Assembly: GCF_000379725.1 (NCBI RefSeq)
Contig: NZ_KB903625.1
Location: 7,804-71,803, forward strand
DNA length: 64,000 nt
Reading direction: 5' to 3'
DNA from: Cytophaga aurantiaca DSM 3654
GTDB lineage: Bacteria > Bacteroidota > Bacteroidia > Cytophagales > Cytophagaceae
Positions 35,797 through 45,188 of this stretch are shown in pieces (within the stretch, counting starts at the first letter, position 1; the number at the start of each line of letters is the position of its first letter). The position numbers and the translations under genes were made by a program. The notes under the pieces were generated by a model, which was not told where the DNA came from, did not search any database, and saw nothing but the letters and a program-made list of their open reading frames with translations.

Positions 35797-36495
35797 TTAA
35801 TGGCAAGTAGAAGCGCTACAGCAATCGTGTCCTGCTGATAAAAGTGGCACACTTACCTGCATACCTCGTAAAATAAGCAGTACACCTACCATGCAGGCCA
35901 ATAAAGGTGCTGCTTTATATATAAAATTTTTCCATTTCATTCCAACAACATTCCCTGCCAGACAAACACCAAACATCATCGGTACCGTACCAAGTCCGAA
36001 GCCTGTCATGAATGCAGCTCCAGAAGCCGGACTACCGGCTGCCAATGCAGCAAGCATAGCCATATAAACCATACCACATGGCAACAAGCCATTCAGCAGT
36101 CCAAGCATAAACAAAGCCGTGTTTCCTTTCTGCTGAAAATAAAAATGAAAGGCTGATTTCAAACGTGTGCGTATAGTATCTGCAATGCGATTCATAACAA
36201 CATTGTTAGTAGATGTATAAGCAAGTAATGCAGAAACAATAATCAATATTCCTGCTGCAATGGATAACATCTGCTGCATACCTGCCAATGCAAATCCTTT
36301 CCCGGCAATACCAATAAGCGCTCCAAGTATTGCGTAGGTAGTAACGCGACCGATATTGTACAATCCATATTTGAGAATTTTTATATACAACACATTCGTA
36401 CGTACAGGCAATGCAAACGCAATCGGCCCGCACATACCAAGGCAGTGCAGACTTCCTGTCAAACCCATGATACAAGCAGCATAGAACAGCATCAT
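35797..36495 (-). CDS. DsbD_2/SafE-like membrane protein of the cbb3 operon
   Basis: A 232-residue protein with six hydrophobic segments. It begins with ACIMGLTGSLHCLGMCGPIAFALP, including conserved Cys-Met-Cys residues, and has LLNGLLPCGMVYMA. This is the cytochrome-biogenesis transmembrane-like group often found in cco gene clusters (sometimes called sulfite exporter TauE/SafE family). It may help copper or thiol handling during oxidase assembly. It sits 1 bp downstream of ccoH and 1 bp upstream of hemN. Confidence 0.87.
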   Translation of the reverse strand: MMLFYAACIMGLTGSLHCLGMCGPIAFALPVRTNVLYIKILKYGLYNIGRVTTYAILGALIGIAGKGFALAGMQQMLSIAAGILIIVSALLAYTSTNNVVMNRIADTIRTRLKSAFHFYFQQKGNTALFMLGLLNGLLPCGMVYMAMLAALAAGSPASGAAFMTGFGLGTVPMMFGVCLAGNVVGMKWKNFIYKAAPLLACMVGVLLILRGMQVSVPLLSAGHDCCSASTCH

Positions 36496-36496
36496 A

Positions 36497-36934
36497 CTAA
36501 GGAATCATAATATTTTGTTCGCAATAATAACTTTTACCTCCTGCGGTATAATCGATCTGTACCCGATAACGGCCTTTTGAAAACAAATCAACAGGAAATT
36601 CCTGTACTCCTTCTTCTGAGCAACGTAGAGAACGAACAATATCCTTTTTTGAATCCGAAGGCCGAAAGAACAATACTGTTCCGGCAATGGTATCACGTGC
36701 TATTTTTTCAGGAAACTGAATGTGCAACATGCTGCCATATACCGTACAGAATACATGCTCTTTCATTTCCAATTGATTATTTTGCTTTTCGATCTGACTT
36801 TGAAATTTCAATTCTTTTCCATAATAATCTTCAGCTACAAGATCAAAGGTCTGCTGAAATGCACTGAACACAAGGAACAGCATGAAGCATACAAAACCTA
36901 CTGTAATAAATATTACGCGATATCCCCAGCTCAT
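36497..36934 (-). CDS. ccoH: CcoH/FixH-like cbb3 assembly protein
   Basis: A 145-residue protein with one N-terminal membrane segment (VIFITVGFVCFMLFLVFSAF) and the FixH signature: DLVAEDYYGKELKFQSQIEKQNN, then a beta-rich domain ending FSKGRYRVQIDYTAGGKSYYCEQNI. FixH proteins are needed to assemble cbb3 oxidase. It follows ccoG by 5 bp. Confidence 0.88.
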   Translation of the reverse strand: MSWGYRVIFITVGFVCFMLFLVFSAFQQTFDLVAEDYYGKELKFQSQIEKQNNQLEMKEHVFCTVYGSMLHIQFPEKIARDTIAGTVLFFRPSDSKKDIVRSLRCSEEGVQEFPVDLFSKGRYRVQIDYTAGGKSYYCEQNIMIP

Positions 36935-36939
36935 ATGAG

Positions 36940-38358
36940 TTAATTTAAAGGTGCAATGAATGTAGTTGAAACCGTTTCAAGTTCTTTGCCTTCGGAATAA
37001 ACACCGACCTGCATAGACGTTTTCGTTTTCTTTATGTCAGACTGATCCAGGATTATGAATGCGGAAGTCTGCGCCGTTCCCTGCGAAGGGATAATCAATT
37101 CTTTTCCGATAAGCTTTAATTCACCCGGACCGGATTTGATCTTCAGATGTACCTGAATCTCTTTATTGGTTTTATTAATAAGTTTGATGTTGTAGAGATT
37201 GCTGATCTTATTATCTGAAAGTTGCTGAAACGTAACACCGGGCGTACGCAACACAGATGTTTCAATATCCGAACGCAGGATCAATAAAAAAGAGATAAAT
37301 CCAAGCAAGAGCATCAATACAGCGCTGTAGGCAATAACCCGTGTTGTAAACCGGAAAGGTTTTTTTTCTGAAATCCCCGCTTCAGAATCCATACGGATCA
37401 AGCCCTTTGGCAAGCCTACATTTACCATCATGAAATCACATGCATCTATACATGCTGTACAATTGGTACATTCTAGCTGAGTACCATTTCGGATATCAAT
37501 CCCCATGGGGCATACATGTACGCATTGATTGCAATCGATACAATCTCCTTTACCAGAATCAGCTCTTGTTTCATGCGCTTTTAATTTGCCACGAGTCTCG
37601 CCTCGCACATAATCATATGCAACAACCAGAGAATTTTTATCGAGTAATACGCCTTGCAATCTTCCGTACGGACAAATTGTAGTACAGATCTGTTCGCGGA
37701 ATTTCGCGTATACCCAATAGAATGCAAAGGTAAACACAAGCATTGCAATGCTCTTTCCTATATGGTCTAAAGGATTCCCCGTTGCTAAGGCCATTACCTG
37801 ATCTACCCCAATGATATAACTCAACAGCACAGATGAAATCAATGCGGAGAGCACAAAAAACAGAATATGCTTCAATAATTTTTTACTGAATTTTGAAATA
37901 CTCAAGCTAGCCTTATCCAAGGCCATCCGATCTTTCCAGTCACCTTCGATCCAGTATTCAATTTTACGAAATACCGATTCCATAAAAATTGTCTGCGGGC
38001 ATACCCACCCGCAGAACACTCTTCCATATATTACTGTAAATAAGCCGACAAACACAACACCAGCAATCATGATCAGCAGAAAAATATGAAAATCTTGTGG
38101 CCAGAAGATCTTACCTAAAATGATAAACTTGCGTTCAATTATATTCAACAATAAAATTGGCTCACCATCTATTTTTATAAATGGGCCGCTTATCATGAGC
38201 ATGATAAAAAACATTGAAAGCAACGTCCTGTAATTGGTAAGCCTTCCCTTTGGATTCTTTGGATAGAGCCAGATCCGCTTTCCGGACGTATCAACTGTTG
38301 AGATCGTATCACGAAAAGTGGCTGAATGCTGCTGAACAAGAAAGGTTTTGGTTTCCAT
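36940..38358 (-). CDS. ccoG: CcoG/FixG cbb3 oxidase accessory iron-sulfur protein
   Basis: A 472-residue membrane protein with about five hydrophobic segments. It contains GRVFCGWVCPQTIFMESVFR and CTTICPYGRLQGVLLDKNSLVV, and two ferredoxin-like 4Fe-4S motifs, CIDCNQCVHVCPMGIDIRNGTQ-LECTNCTACIDACDFM. The C-terminal part is a periplasmic FixG-type Ig-like domain. CcoG reduces copper for delivery to the cbb3 binuclear centre. Unlike the rest of the operon, it is separated from the upstream ccoP by 133 bp, so a second internal promoter is possible. Confidence 0.93.
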   Translation of the reverse strand: METKTFLVQQHSATFRDTISTVDTSGKRIWLYPKNPKGRLTNYRTLLSMFFIMLMISGPFIKIDGEPILLLNIIERKFIILGKIFWPQDFHIFLLIMIAGVVFVGLFTVIYGRVFCGWVCPQTIFMESVFRKIEYWIEGDWKDRMALDKASLSISKFSKKLLKHILFFVLSALISSVLLSYIIGVDQVMALATGNPLDHIGKSIAMLVFTFAFYWVYAKFREQICTTICPYGRLQGVLLDKNSLVVAYDYVRGETRGKLKAHETRADSGKGDCIDCNQCVHVCPMGIDIRNGTQLECTNCTACIDACDFMMVNVGLPKGLIRMDSEAGISEKKPFRFTTRVIAYSAVLMLLLGFISFLLILRSDIETSVLRTPGVTFQQLSDNKISNLYNIKLINKTNKEIQVHLKIKSGPGELKLIGKELIIPSQGTAQTSAFIILDQSDIKKTKTSMQVGVYSEGKELETVSTTFIAPLN

Positions 38359-38491
38359 TATTAGGATAAATGTATGTTAGGCTGAAACCATTGAATATGC
38401 TGGTTGTAAGTGATCCGCTTAATCCCCCTTATAGATTTCGCAGAACACTCCCGCCGAGACGGAACCAGTAATGTTACACAACAGTATAAAT

Positions 38492-39307
38492 TTATTTTGC
38501 AATGTAGAGCTCTCCTTGTGGAGCTTTCGCTTTCTCAGGATTTGTACCCTTTAGACTCATGATATAACTTGTCAATTGTTGCATATTAAGTGGACTGAGT
38601 TGCGACTTCCAAGAGATCATACCTTTTTGTGGTACACCATATTTAATAGTCTTGAAGACATCGGATAGTCCGCCGCCATGCAGCCAGTATTCATCCGTTA
38701 GGTTAGGCCCTACTCCGCCTCCACCGGTTTTGCCATGACAGGCAATACAATTTTCCTGGAAGAGTGTATACCCTTCTTTGATACCTGCTTCATCAGACAT
38801 TTTCACATTCGATTCATCGATGCTGTTAGCGGCATGTTTTCTGTACTCAACCATTTCAGTTTCTGCAACCAGTAACTCCTGATTGTATTCACCGATCTGC
38901 AACCTGTCTGTACCTGTAAAATGGTAGTAATATATATAGCCGAATCCAAACACAATGGTTGCATAGAACAAATATTTCCACCAGGGTGGAAGATTGTTAT
39001 CCAGCTCGCGTATGCCATCGTACACGTGATCCATTAAGATTTCCTCTTCTTTTTCTATGGGTACGGTATCTGTAAGCTTCTGCATGAATCCTTTCAAAGC
39101 CGGTTCTTTATCAGGATAAAGAATTCGTTTGAATTGAAGCATTGAAAAAATCAAAAACAGAAATACAACTATTATAAATACCAATGTTCCAATAACAAAG
39201 GCGCTCATAGGATCTGAAGGAAGATAGACATACTTTGTTGCCGCTGCCGCAGCTTCTGTAATTGCTGCCGGATCTGCCGTTATTAGTATCATAGATAAGA
39301 AGCTCAT
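38492..39307 (-). CDS. ccoP: cbb3 oxidase subunit III, single-haem CcoP
   Basis: A 271-residue protein with two membrane segments (about 35-60 and 110-130) and one cytochrome c domain with a single CxxCH (CIACH) and the GGGGVGPNLTDEYWLHGG region. Proteobacterial CcoP carries two haem c groups; this Bacteroidetes version has only one. It passes electrons to CcoO/CcoN. The order is ccoNO, ccoQ, ccoP on the minus strand with gaps of 3 and 15 bp. Confidence 0.9.
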   Translation of the reverse strand: MSFLSMILITADPAAITEAAAAATKYVYLPSDPMSAFVIGTLVFIIVVFLFLIFSMLQFKRILYPDKEPALKGFMQKLTDTVPIEKEEEILMDHVYDGIRELDNNLPPWWKYLFYATIVFGFGYIYYYHFTGTDRLQIGEYNQELLVAETEMVEYRKHAANSIDESNVKMSDEAGIKEGYTLFQENCIACHGKTGGGGVGPNLTDEYWLHGGGLSDVFKTIKYGVPQKGMISWKSQLSPLNMQQLTSYIMSLKGTNPEKAKAPQGELYIAK

Positions 39308-39322
39308 CGTTGTAAGAATATA

Positions 39323-39529
39323 TTAAAGCGTTTCAGTGTTTGCAATCCTTGTTGCTGGTGTACCATCTTCCAGCGGAAGATGTTCCATTTTTGCAATGAA
39401 TGCTTTACTACTGCGAATGACCACAATCAGCATAATCATGAAAAACAGAAAGAACAGAATAAATGAAATCACCGGATAGATCTCAATGTTTCCGATAGAC
39501 GTCATATGATGTTTGATAAATTTCAACAT
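39323..39529 (-). CDS. ccoQ: CcoQ-like small subunit
   Basis: A 68-residue protein with one membrane segment (IYPVISFILFFLFFMIMLIVVIRSS) and a short charged cytoplasmic tail. Its position between ccoNO and ccoP, and its size, identify it as the CcoQ-type subunit that stabilises the cbb3 complex. Confidence 0.82.
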   Translation of the reverse strand: MLKFIKHHMTSIGNIEIYPVISFILFFLFFMIMLIVVIRSSKAFIAKMEHLPLEDGTPATRIANTETL

Positions 39530-39532
39530 ACC

Positions 39533-41662
39533 TTATTTCTTATTTTGTTGTGTTTCTTTTACCTGAATGTCTGTTCCCATCCGCTGCAGATAAGCTATAA
39601 GAGAAATGATTTCTTTTTCCTTCATGGTCTTAATACCTGCTTCTGCAAGATTTGCGGCAATCTCTGCTGATTGTTTATCAAGATCAGCAACAGCCATATT
39701 TTCATAACCCGCTGCATACGGCACACCCATTGTACGCATCGCTTTTATTTTATCAACCGTTGAAGAAATATTTAAATTCTTTTCAAAGAGCCATGGATAT
39801 GCAGGCATGATCGAACCGGGCGACATACTTTCGGGATCAAGCATGTGATTGTAGTGCCAGGAGTTTGGATACTTAGATCCTATTCGATGCAGATCAGGAC
39901 CTGTACGTTTAGATCCCCACAGATGCGGGTGATCGTATACAAACTCTCCAGCTTTGGAATATTCACCATAGCGTTCGGTTTCAGAGCGGAACGGACGGAT
40001 CATCTGTGTATGACAATTGTTACAGCCTTCACGTATATATATGTCTCTACCTTCTAATTCAAGTGGTGTATAAGGTTTCACGTTGGCAATTGTAGGGATG
40101 TTTGATTTCACAAGGAAGGTCGGAACCATTTCTACCAATCCACCAATAAGCACCACTACCAAACTCAACACCATCAACTGTATCGGCTTGCGCTCCATCA
40201 TTCGGTGCCAGTGTTCTTTTGAATCCGCTGCTTCTGTATGAATCGGGAATGCTTCCGCTTCTTCATTTGCAAGGAACGATCCTGCCTTTGCCGTACGGAG
40301 TAAATTGTATGCCATTACCACTGTACCAACAATGTACATGGCACCACCCAAGGCACGCAGCATGTACATGGTTTTGATCTGTGTTACCGTTTCAAGAAAG
40401 TTTGGATACGCAAGCAAACCTTCTTCCGTAAATTCTTTCCACATTAAACTTTGTGTGAAACCTGCCCAATACATCGGCAATGCATAAAATACAATACCTA
40501 ATGAACCGATCCAGAAATGGAAATTAGCCAGACGTTTTGAATACAGTTCTGTGCGGAACATTTTAGGGAACAACCAGTACAACATACCGAATGTTAAGAA
40601 ACCATTCCAGCCCAAGCCGCCAACGTGTACGTGAGCAACCGTCCAGTCTGTAAAGTGACTGATCGCATTTACATTTTTCAATGAAAGCATCGGCCCCTCA
40701 AACGTTGCCATACCATAAGCAGTAAGAGCAACCACCATAAATTTCAATACCACATCTTCACGTACTTTATCCCAGGCACCACGCAGTGTTAGCAAGCCAT
40801 TCAGCATACCGCCCCAAGATGGCGCAATCAGCATGATAGAGAATACTACACCCAACGATTGTACCCAATCCGGCAACGCGGTATACAGCAAGTGATGCGG
40901 ACCCGCCCAGATATATAAAAAAATGAGTGCCCAGAAATGGATGATAGAAAGTCGGTATGAATACACCGGTCTGTTTGCTGCCTTTGGTACAAAGTAATAC
41001 ATCAAACCTAAGTATGGAGTTGTAAGGAAAAATGCTACCGCATTGTGGCCATACCACCATTGCACCAATGCATCCTGCACTCCTGCATACCAGGAATAAC
41101 TTTTCATAAATGAAACCGGAATTTCAAAAGAGTTTACCAGATGCAGTACCGCTACGGTTACAAATGTTCCAATGTAAAACCAGATGGCTACGTATAAATG
41201 TTTCTCTCTGCGTTTCAGAATTGTTGCAAACATGTTCCAGCCAAATACAACCCAGATCAGCGTGATTGCAATATCAATAGGCCACTCCAGTTCAGCATAT
41301 TCTTTACTGGTAGTATACCCTAACGGAAGTGTAATCACTGCTGAAAAGATAATCAGCTGCCAGCCCCAGAAATTAATTTTACTCAACAGATCGCTGTACA
41401 TACGTGCCTTACAGAGACGTTGTAACGAATAGTATACACCTGTAAAAATACCATTTCCTACGAAGGCAAAAATTACTGCGTTGGTATGCAAAGGACGAAT
41501 CCGTCCGAAAGTGGTAAACTCCAGTCCGAAGTTCAATGCAGGCCAAGCCAGCTGCAATGCAGCGGTTAGGCCCACCAGCATACCGATGATACCCCAGATA
41601 ATGGTTGCGAAGGCAAAATTCCGGACGATCGTATTATCGTAGGAAAACTTTTGTAACTGCAT
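39533..41662 (-). CDS. ccoN: Fused cbb3 oxidase subunits I and II (CcoNO)
   Basis: A 709-residue fusion, the usual form in Bacteroidetes. Residues 1-470 are CcoN, with about twelve membrane segments and the haem/copper histidines (RPLHTNAVIFAFVGNGIF, QWWYGHNAVAFFLTTPYLG, YIWAGPHHLLYTALPDW, HVHVGGLGWNGF). A linker and TM near 490-515 leads to CcoO, with one haem c site CNNCHTQM and the DPESMSPGSIMPAYPWL Met ligand region. It reduces oxygen to water with very high affinity while pumping protons. Confidence 0.95.
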   Translation of the reverse strand: MQLQKFSYDNTIVRNFAFATIIWGIIGMLVGLTAALQLAWPALNFGLEFTTFGRIRPLHTNAVIFAFVGNGIFTGVYYSLQRLCKARMYSDLLSKINFWGWQLIIFSAVITLPLGYTTSKEYAELEWPIDIAITLIWVVFGWNMFATILKRREKHLYVAIWFYIGTFVTVAVLHLVNSFEIPVSFMKSYSWYAGVQDALVQWWYGHNAVAFFLTTPYLGLMYYFVPKAANRPVYSYRLSIIHFWALIFLYIWAGPHHLLYTALPDWVQSLGVVFSIMLIAPSWGGMLNGLLTLRGAWDKVREDVVLKFMVVALTAYGMATFEGPMLSLKNVNAISHFTDWTVAHVHVGGLGWNGFLTFGMLYWLFPKMFRTELYSKRLANFHFWIGSLGIVFYALPMYWAGFTQSLMWKEFTEEGLLAYPNFLETVTQIKTMYMLRALGGAMYIVGTVVMAYNLLRTAKAGSFLANEEAEAFPIHTEAADSKEHWHRMMERKPIQLMVLSLVVVLIGGLVEMVPTFLVKSNIPTIANVKPYTPLELEGRDIYIREGCNNCHTQMIRPFRSETERYGEYSKAGEFVYDHPHLWGSKRTGPDLHRIGSKYPNSWHYNHMLDPESMSPGSIMPAYPWLFEKNLNISSTVDKIKAMRTMGVPYAAGYENMAVADLDKQSAEIAANLAEAGIKTMKEKEIISLIAYLQRMGTDIQVKETQQNKK

Positions 41663-41668
41663 ACAATA

Positions 41669-41830
41669 CTATTTTTTTGTTTGTGATTTTTTTTCAGAAT
41701 CAAACAACATCCGAACAGATGGAGTATATTCATCATCGTACTGACCATTCTTAACAGCCCATAAGAAGGCTCCAAGAAATGATCCTGCAACAAGCAGGCT
41801 GCAACAGACCAGAATAATGATTACGTTCAT
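41669..41830 (-). CDS. ccoS: CcoS-like cbb3 maturation protein
   Basis: A 53-residue protein from the ATG at 41830: a single N-terminal membrane segment (VIIILVCCSLLVAGSFLGAFLWAVKNGQYDD) followed by an acidic tail, the CcoS pattern. It is needed to insert cofactors into CcoN. Longer in-frame starts upstream add sequence that is not CcoS-like. It lies 6 bp from ccoNO. Confidence 0.87.
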   Translation of the reverse strand: MNVIIILVCCSLLVAGSFLGAFLWAVKNGQYDDEYTPSVRMLFDSEKKSQTKK

Positions 41831-41921
41831 AGTTTGTGTAATTCGTATACAAAGAAAGATACTGCTGCCTACACACGGAATGAGCCACGACAGCATCCGG
41901 ACTGACAGATATCATTTTTTT

Positions 41922-44315
41922 TCAGAGAAGCTTAAATCGTTTTGCCCAATAACTGCTCATTGCCGTTACAAACAATACAATAGACACGGAGCTTACCGGC
42001 ATGAGAATCGCTGCTACAAGAGGTTTAAGATATCCCTGCATGGCGAAATACAATCCAATGAGATTATAGAGCAGCGATACACCCAGACTCCAATACACTG
42101 TTTTCGTACAGGCGTTTGCATATTTCAAAAATGCTGGAAGCTTTTGAAAGGAGGCAGCATCTACTATCACATCTGATGCCGGAGAAAAACTTCCGCTGGT
42201 TTCTGTCATACTGATACCGCAGGTACTCTGCTGCAATGCACCTGCATCGTTGAGTCCATCACCAATCATGATCACTTTATGTTGTGCAGAAAGCCATTCG
42301 ATGTAGGCACGTTTGTTTTCAGGCGATTGCTGAAAATGCATGCGGAAAGATTCAACATACCCGCTCAGGAAATTTTTCTCGGCATCGGTATCACCGGATA
42401 ATATATTCAACTGATAATCGGATTTTAATTCTGTAAGAACTTCTTTCAACTGAGGTCTGTAGGCATTACGACACCTGTAATATCCTTTGATCATCCCGTT
42501 TATATTTACATACACACGCGTGCCGTTTCCATCAATCGGACGTTTATCTTGGGATACACCTGTAAATGCTGCAGCTCCGATGTGTATATGCATATTTCCT
42601 ATTTCACCACTGATGCCCTGAGAAGTGATCTCTGTAAAAGCATCTACAGCGATTCCTTTTTGATCTTTCAGATGATTATCGATCATACGGGATAAGGGAT
42701 GCGCAGAATTTTGCACCAATGATTTTATCCCCCGTTGTTCTTCAGCAGTAAGTGTTCCTTCAAAAATCACTTCTGAATCAGCCGCAGATGTAAGTGTTCC
42801 TGTTTTATCAAAAACAATCACTTTGTTGCCGGAAAGCTTTTCAATGGTTTGCGGGTTTTTTAAATAGAATCCATTGCGGCCAAGTACATTCATGGCATGA
42901 CCAAAGCAGAACGGAATCGCAAGAGCCAGCGTACACGGACAAAAAATAATGAGCACCGATACTGCCGCATACAAAGCGGTTGATGAACTTGTATTCATCC
43001 ACCAGAGATAAGTTCCTGCACTCAACAACAATACAGCAATAGTAAAATATTTCCCTATAGTATTTGTAAATTCTGTAATACCATAGCGGGAATCCTTTGT
43101 CTGATCTTTGTTCCAGAGCTGTGTAAGATAACTTTCCGAAACCGGGCGGATAATTTTAACTTTGATCGCGGCGCCTTTCTGTCTACCACCTGCAAACAAT
43201 TGTTCTCCGCTGCTCTTTACTACAGGAATTGATTCACCGGTTACGAAGCTATAATCAATATGTGCGGTGCCTTCCATTAAAATTCCATCTGCAGGGATCA
43301 GGTCCTGATTACGAAGCAGGATCAAATCATTCACCTGCAAGTCTTGCAGTGCTACATACGTTGTACCATTCTCTGTCACCTTACATGCAGCCAGAGGAAA
43401 ATACGATTTGTAATCGCGATCAAAAGATAAAGACGCATACGTTTTTTGCTGATACCATTTTCCGATCAGCAAAAAGAAAACCAATCCGGAAAGCGAATCC
43501 AGATAACCATTTCCAGTACCGTTAAGAATTTCAATTGTACTTTGTGCAAAGGCAGCAGTTAATCCCAATGCAATCGGCAGATCAATATTCACCACCTTAT
43601 TTTTAAGTGCCTGCCAGGCCGATGTAAAATAACCCGAAGCACTATAAAAAAATACAGGCATTGCCAGCAACAAACTCAGTAATGCAAACAGATGTTTCAG
43701 ATCTCCGTTCTCATCCTGAAAGACCGATAGATACTCAGGTAAGCTCAGCATCATAATATTTCCGAAACAGAAACCGGCAATACCCAGTTTATAATAAATA
43801 CTTCGCTGCACTGTATGCGTTGTCATCTCCTTACCTTCCATCGTAATCAGCGGGGCATAACCAATGGATTCAAGTAGACCTGCGAGTTCTCGCAACGTAA
43901 TATCTGTATTGAATTGTACATTCAATTCCTTACGCTGAAACTGAATATCTGCAGTGATAATACCTTTGTGAATGCTATGCAGATTTTCAAGCAGCCAGAT
44001 ACAGGAACTGCAATGAATGGATGGAATATAAAAAGTAATGCCGGAAAGTGTTCCATCCTGAAAGTTCAATAGCGAAGCTACAATCTCCTGATTATCCAGA
44101 TATGCAAAATCTGTATGGGTGTTGTCTTTTATTTTATTTCCGGGCTGATTCTCCAATGTATAATAGGTACACATAGACCGCTCTTCCAGCAGTTCATACA
44201 CCATCTTACAACCATTGCAGCAAAAGGATTTATCGTCTAAACGAAACGTGTTACCACGAAAAACTTCACCGCAATGATAACATGTTAGTGCTGTTTCTTT
44301 CAATGTCTGTACCAT
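41922..44315 (-). CDS. ccoI: CcoI/FixI copper-exporting P1B-type ATPase
   Basis: A 797-residue P-type ATPase. The N-terminal CYHCGEVF...FCCNGCKMVYELLEERSMC motif is typical of CcoI, then an HMA domain with SIHCSSC. Six to eight membrane segments follow, with the CPC metal site in IFCPCTLALAIPF. VTGESIPV, DKTGTLTS (phosphorylated Asp) and MIGDGLNDAGAL complete the P-type core. It delivers copper for cbb3 assembly. It is the first gene of the long operon; an ATGAT-N4-ATCAT site lies about 90 bp upstream of its start. Confidence 0.94.
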   Translation of the reverse strand: MVQTLKETALTCYHCGEVFRGNTFRLDDKSFCCNGCKMVYELLEERSMCTYYTLENQPGNKIKDNTHTDFAYLDNQEIVASLLNFQDGTLSGITFYIPSIHCSSCIWLLENLHSIHKGIITADIQFQRKELNVQFNTDITLRELAGLLESIGYAPLITMEGKEMTTHTVQRSIYYKLGIAGFCFGNIMMLSLPEYLSVFQDENGDLKHLFALLSLLLAMPVFFYSASGYFTSAWQALKNKVVNIDLPIALGLTAAFAQSTIEILNGTGNGYLDSLSGLVFFLLIGKWYQQKTYASLSFDRDYKSYFPLAACKVTENGTTYVALQDLQVNDLILLRNQDLIPADGILMEGTAHIDYSFVTGESIPVVKSSGEQLFAGGRQKGAAIKVKIIRPVSESYLTQLWNKDQTKDSRYGITEFTNTIGKYFTIAVLLLSAGTYLWWMNTSSSTALYAAVSVLIIFCPCTLALAIPFCFGHAMNVLGRNGFYLKNPQTIEKLSGNKVIVFDKTGTLTSAADSEVIFEGTLTAEEQRGIKSLVQNSAHPLSRMIDNHLKDQKGIAVDAFTEITSQGISGEIGNMHIHIGAAAFTGVSQDKRPIDGNGTRVYVNINGMIKGYYRCRNAYRPQLKEVLTELKSDYQLNILSGDTDAEKNFLSGYVESFRMHFQQSPENKRAYIEWLSAQHKVIMIGDGLNDAGALQQSTCGISMTETSGSFSPASDVIVDAASFQKLPAFLKYANACTKTVYWSLGVSLLYNLIGLYFAMQGYLKPLVAAILMPVSSVSIVLFVTAMSSYWAKRFKLL

Positions 44316-44402
44316 ATCGATCGTATTCTAATAGCCTGTATAAACGATGCTAAAACGCTATAATTCACAGTACAAAGTAGAAGAAACGAACAGAAGGGAA
44401 GC

Positions 44403-44416
44403 ATGATAAAAATCAT
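44403..44416. promoter_or_regulatory. Candidate CRP/FNR-type operator ATGATAAAAATCAT
   Basis: A perfect 14-bp palindrome ATGAT-AAAA-ATCAT between the divergent ccoI and OsmC genes. It fits FNR/FixK TTGAT-N4-ATCAA except for the outermost bases and matches the site at 30293-30306. Its centre lies about 43 bp before a possible minus-strand start of ccoI (weak TACTTTG at 44373-44379) and about 65 bp before the OsmC promoter, so it could act on both sides. Confidence 0.58.
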
Positions 44417-44460
44417 TACCTCGACTAAGGTTTATCATCTTTGCTGCTCTTCAGATATGC

Positions 44461-44468
44461 TATCTTTG
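44461..44468 (+). promoter_or_regulatory. Bacteroidetes -7 box TATCTTTG before the OsmC gene
   Basis: TATCTTTG fits TAnnTTTG exactly and lies 17 bp before the ATG at 44486. A TTTG at 44440-44443 could be the -33 element, although the 17-nt spacing is a little short. Confidence 0.5.
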
Positions 44469-44485
44469 AGAATTATCTAAGAACC

Positions 44486-44947
44486 ATGAAAGAATATTTT
44501 TACGAAGTACATTTGTCCTGGAAGGAAAAAAGAAGTGGATTGTTACGCTCACCAGGCTTAGCAGAGCTGGAAACATTTTCACCTGAAACACCTGTGTCTG
44601 AAGAGAAAAAACGTTGGACACCCGAACAGCTGTTGGCTGGATCACTATCCTCCTGTTTTATGAAAGCCTTCCTGGATTCTGCTGAAGCAGCCGGATTGAA
44701 AATCGTTGGTTACCGAAGTCAATGTTTTATAAAAATGGAACAAAGCAAGGATGCATACCATCCTGTTGCAATCTTATTACAGCCTACCATAACATTAAGC
44801 GACGAAATGTCACGCAAAACTGCAACCGACTGTATAACCGAAGCCGAATCATTTTTCTGCATGAGCAAAATTTTACGTATTCCCCTAGACATACATCCGC
44901 AGGTAGAATACATGCATTCAAAAAGAAGCGTGTATAAAAATTCATAG
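44486..44947 (+). CDS. OsmC-family peroxidase-like protein
   Basis: A 153-residue protein from the ATG at 44486 (MKEYFYEVHLSWKEKRSG). The OsmC fold is marked by TPEQLLAGSLSSCFMKAFLDSAEAAGLKIVGY with the first redox Cys and by AESFFCMSKILRIPLDIHPQVEY with the second. OsmC proteins reduce organic hydroperoxides using the two cysteines. It is divergent from ccoI and may share its oxygen-responsive operator. Confidence 0.88.
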   Translation: MKEYFYEVHLSWKEKRSGLLRSPGLAELETFSPETPVSEEKKRWTPEQLLAGSLSSCFMKAFLDSAEAAGLKIVGYRSQCFIKMEQSKDAYHPVAILLQPTITLSDEMSRKTATDCITEAESFFCMSKILRIPLDIHPQVEYMHSKRSVYKNS

Positions 44948-45188
44948 AGGTAAATTCTAATCTGTTTCAAAATTTCAAAAAACAAAAAACAAATTCCAAA
45001 CCGTTTCGATAAACAAAATCCTTTTTTAATAAAACCCATCTTTCAAGGACAATTGTGAATTTCTTTGAACCGAACTAATCCTGTCTATCCTGTAATTCCC
45101 TTAATCGTGTCCTGCCCCTTCATTTAATTGCACAAACATTTGCGTAGTCAAATAACTTCACATATATTTGTAGTCAAATAACTACACA

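Noticed and set aside
41566-41793. 75-residue ORF overlapping ccoS and ccoNO
   Set aside because: It is a shadow of two well-supported genes in another frame and has no protein-like composition.
44373-44379. ccoI promoter TACTTTG
   Set aside because: It lacks one base of the TAnnTTTG consensus and has no clear -33 partner, so I do not call it as a separate promoter.
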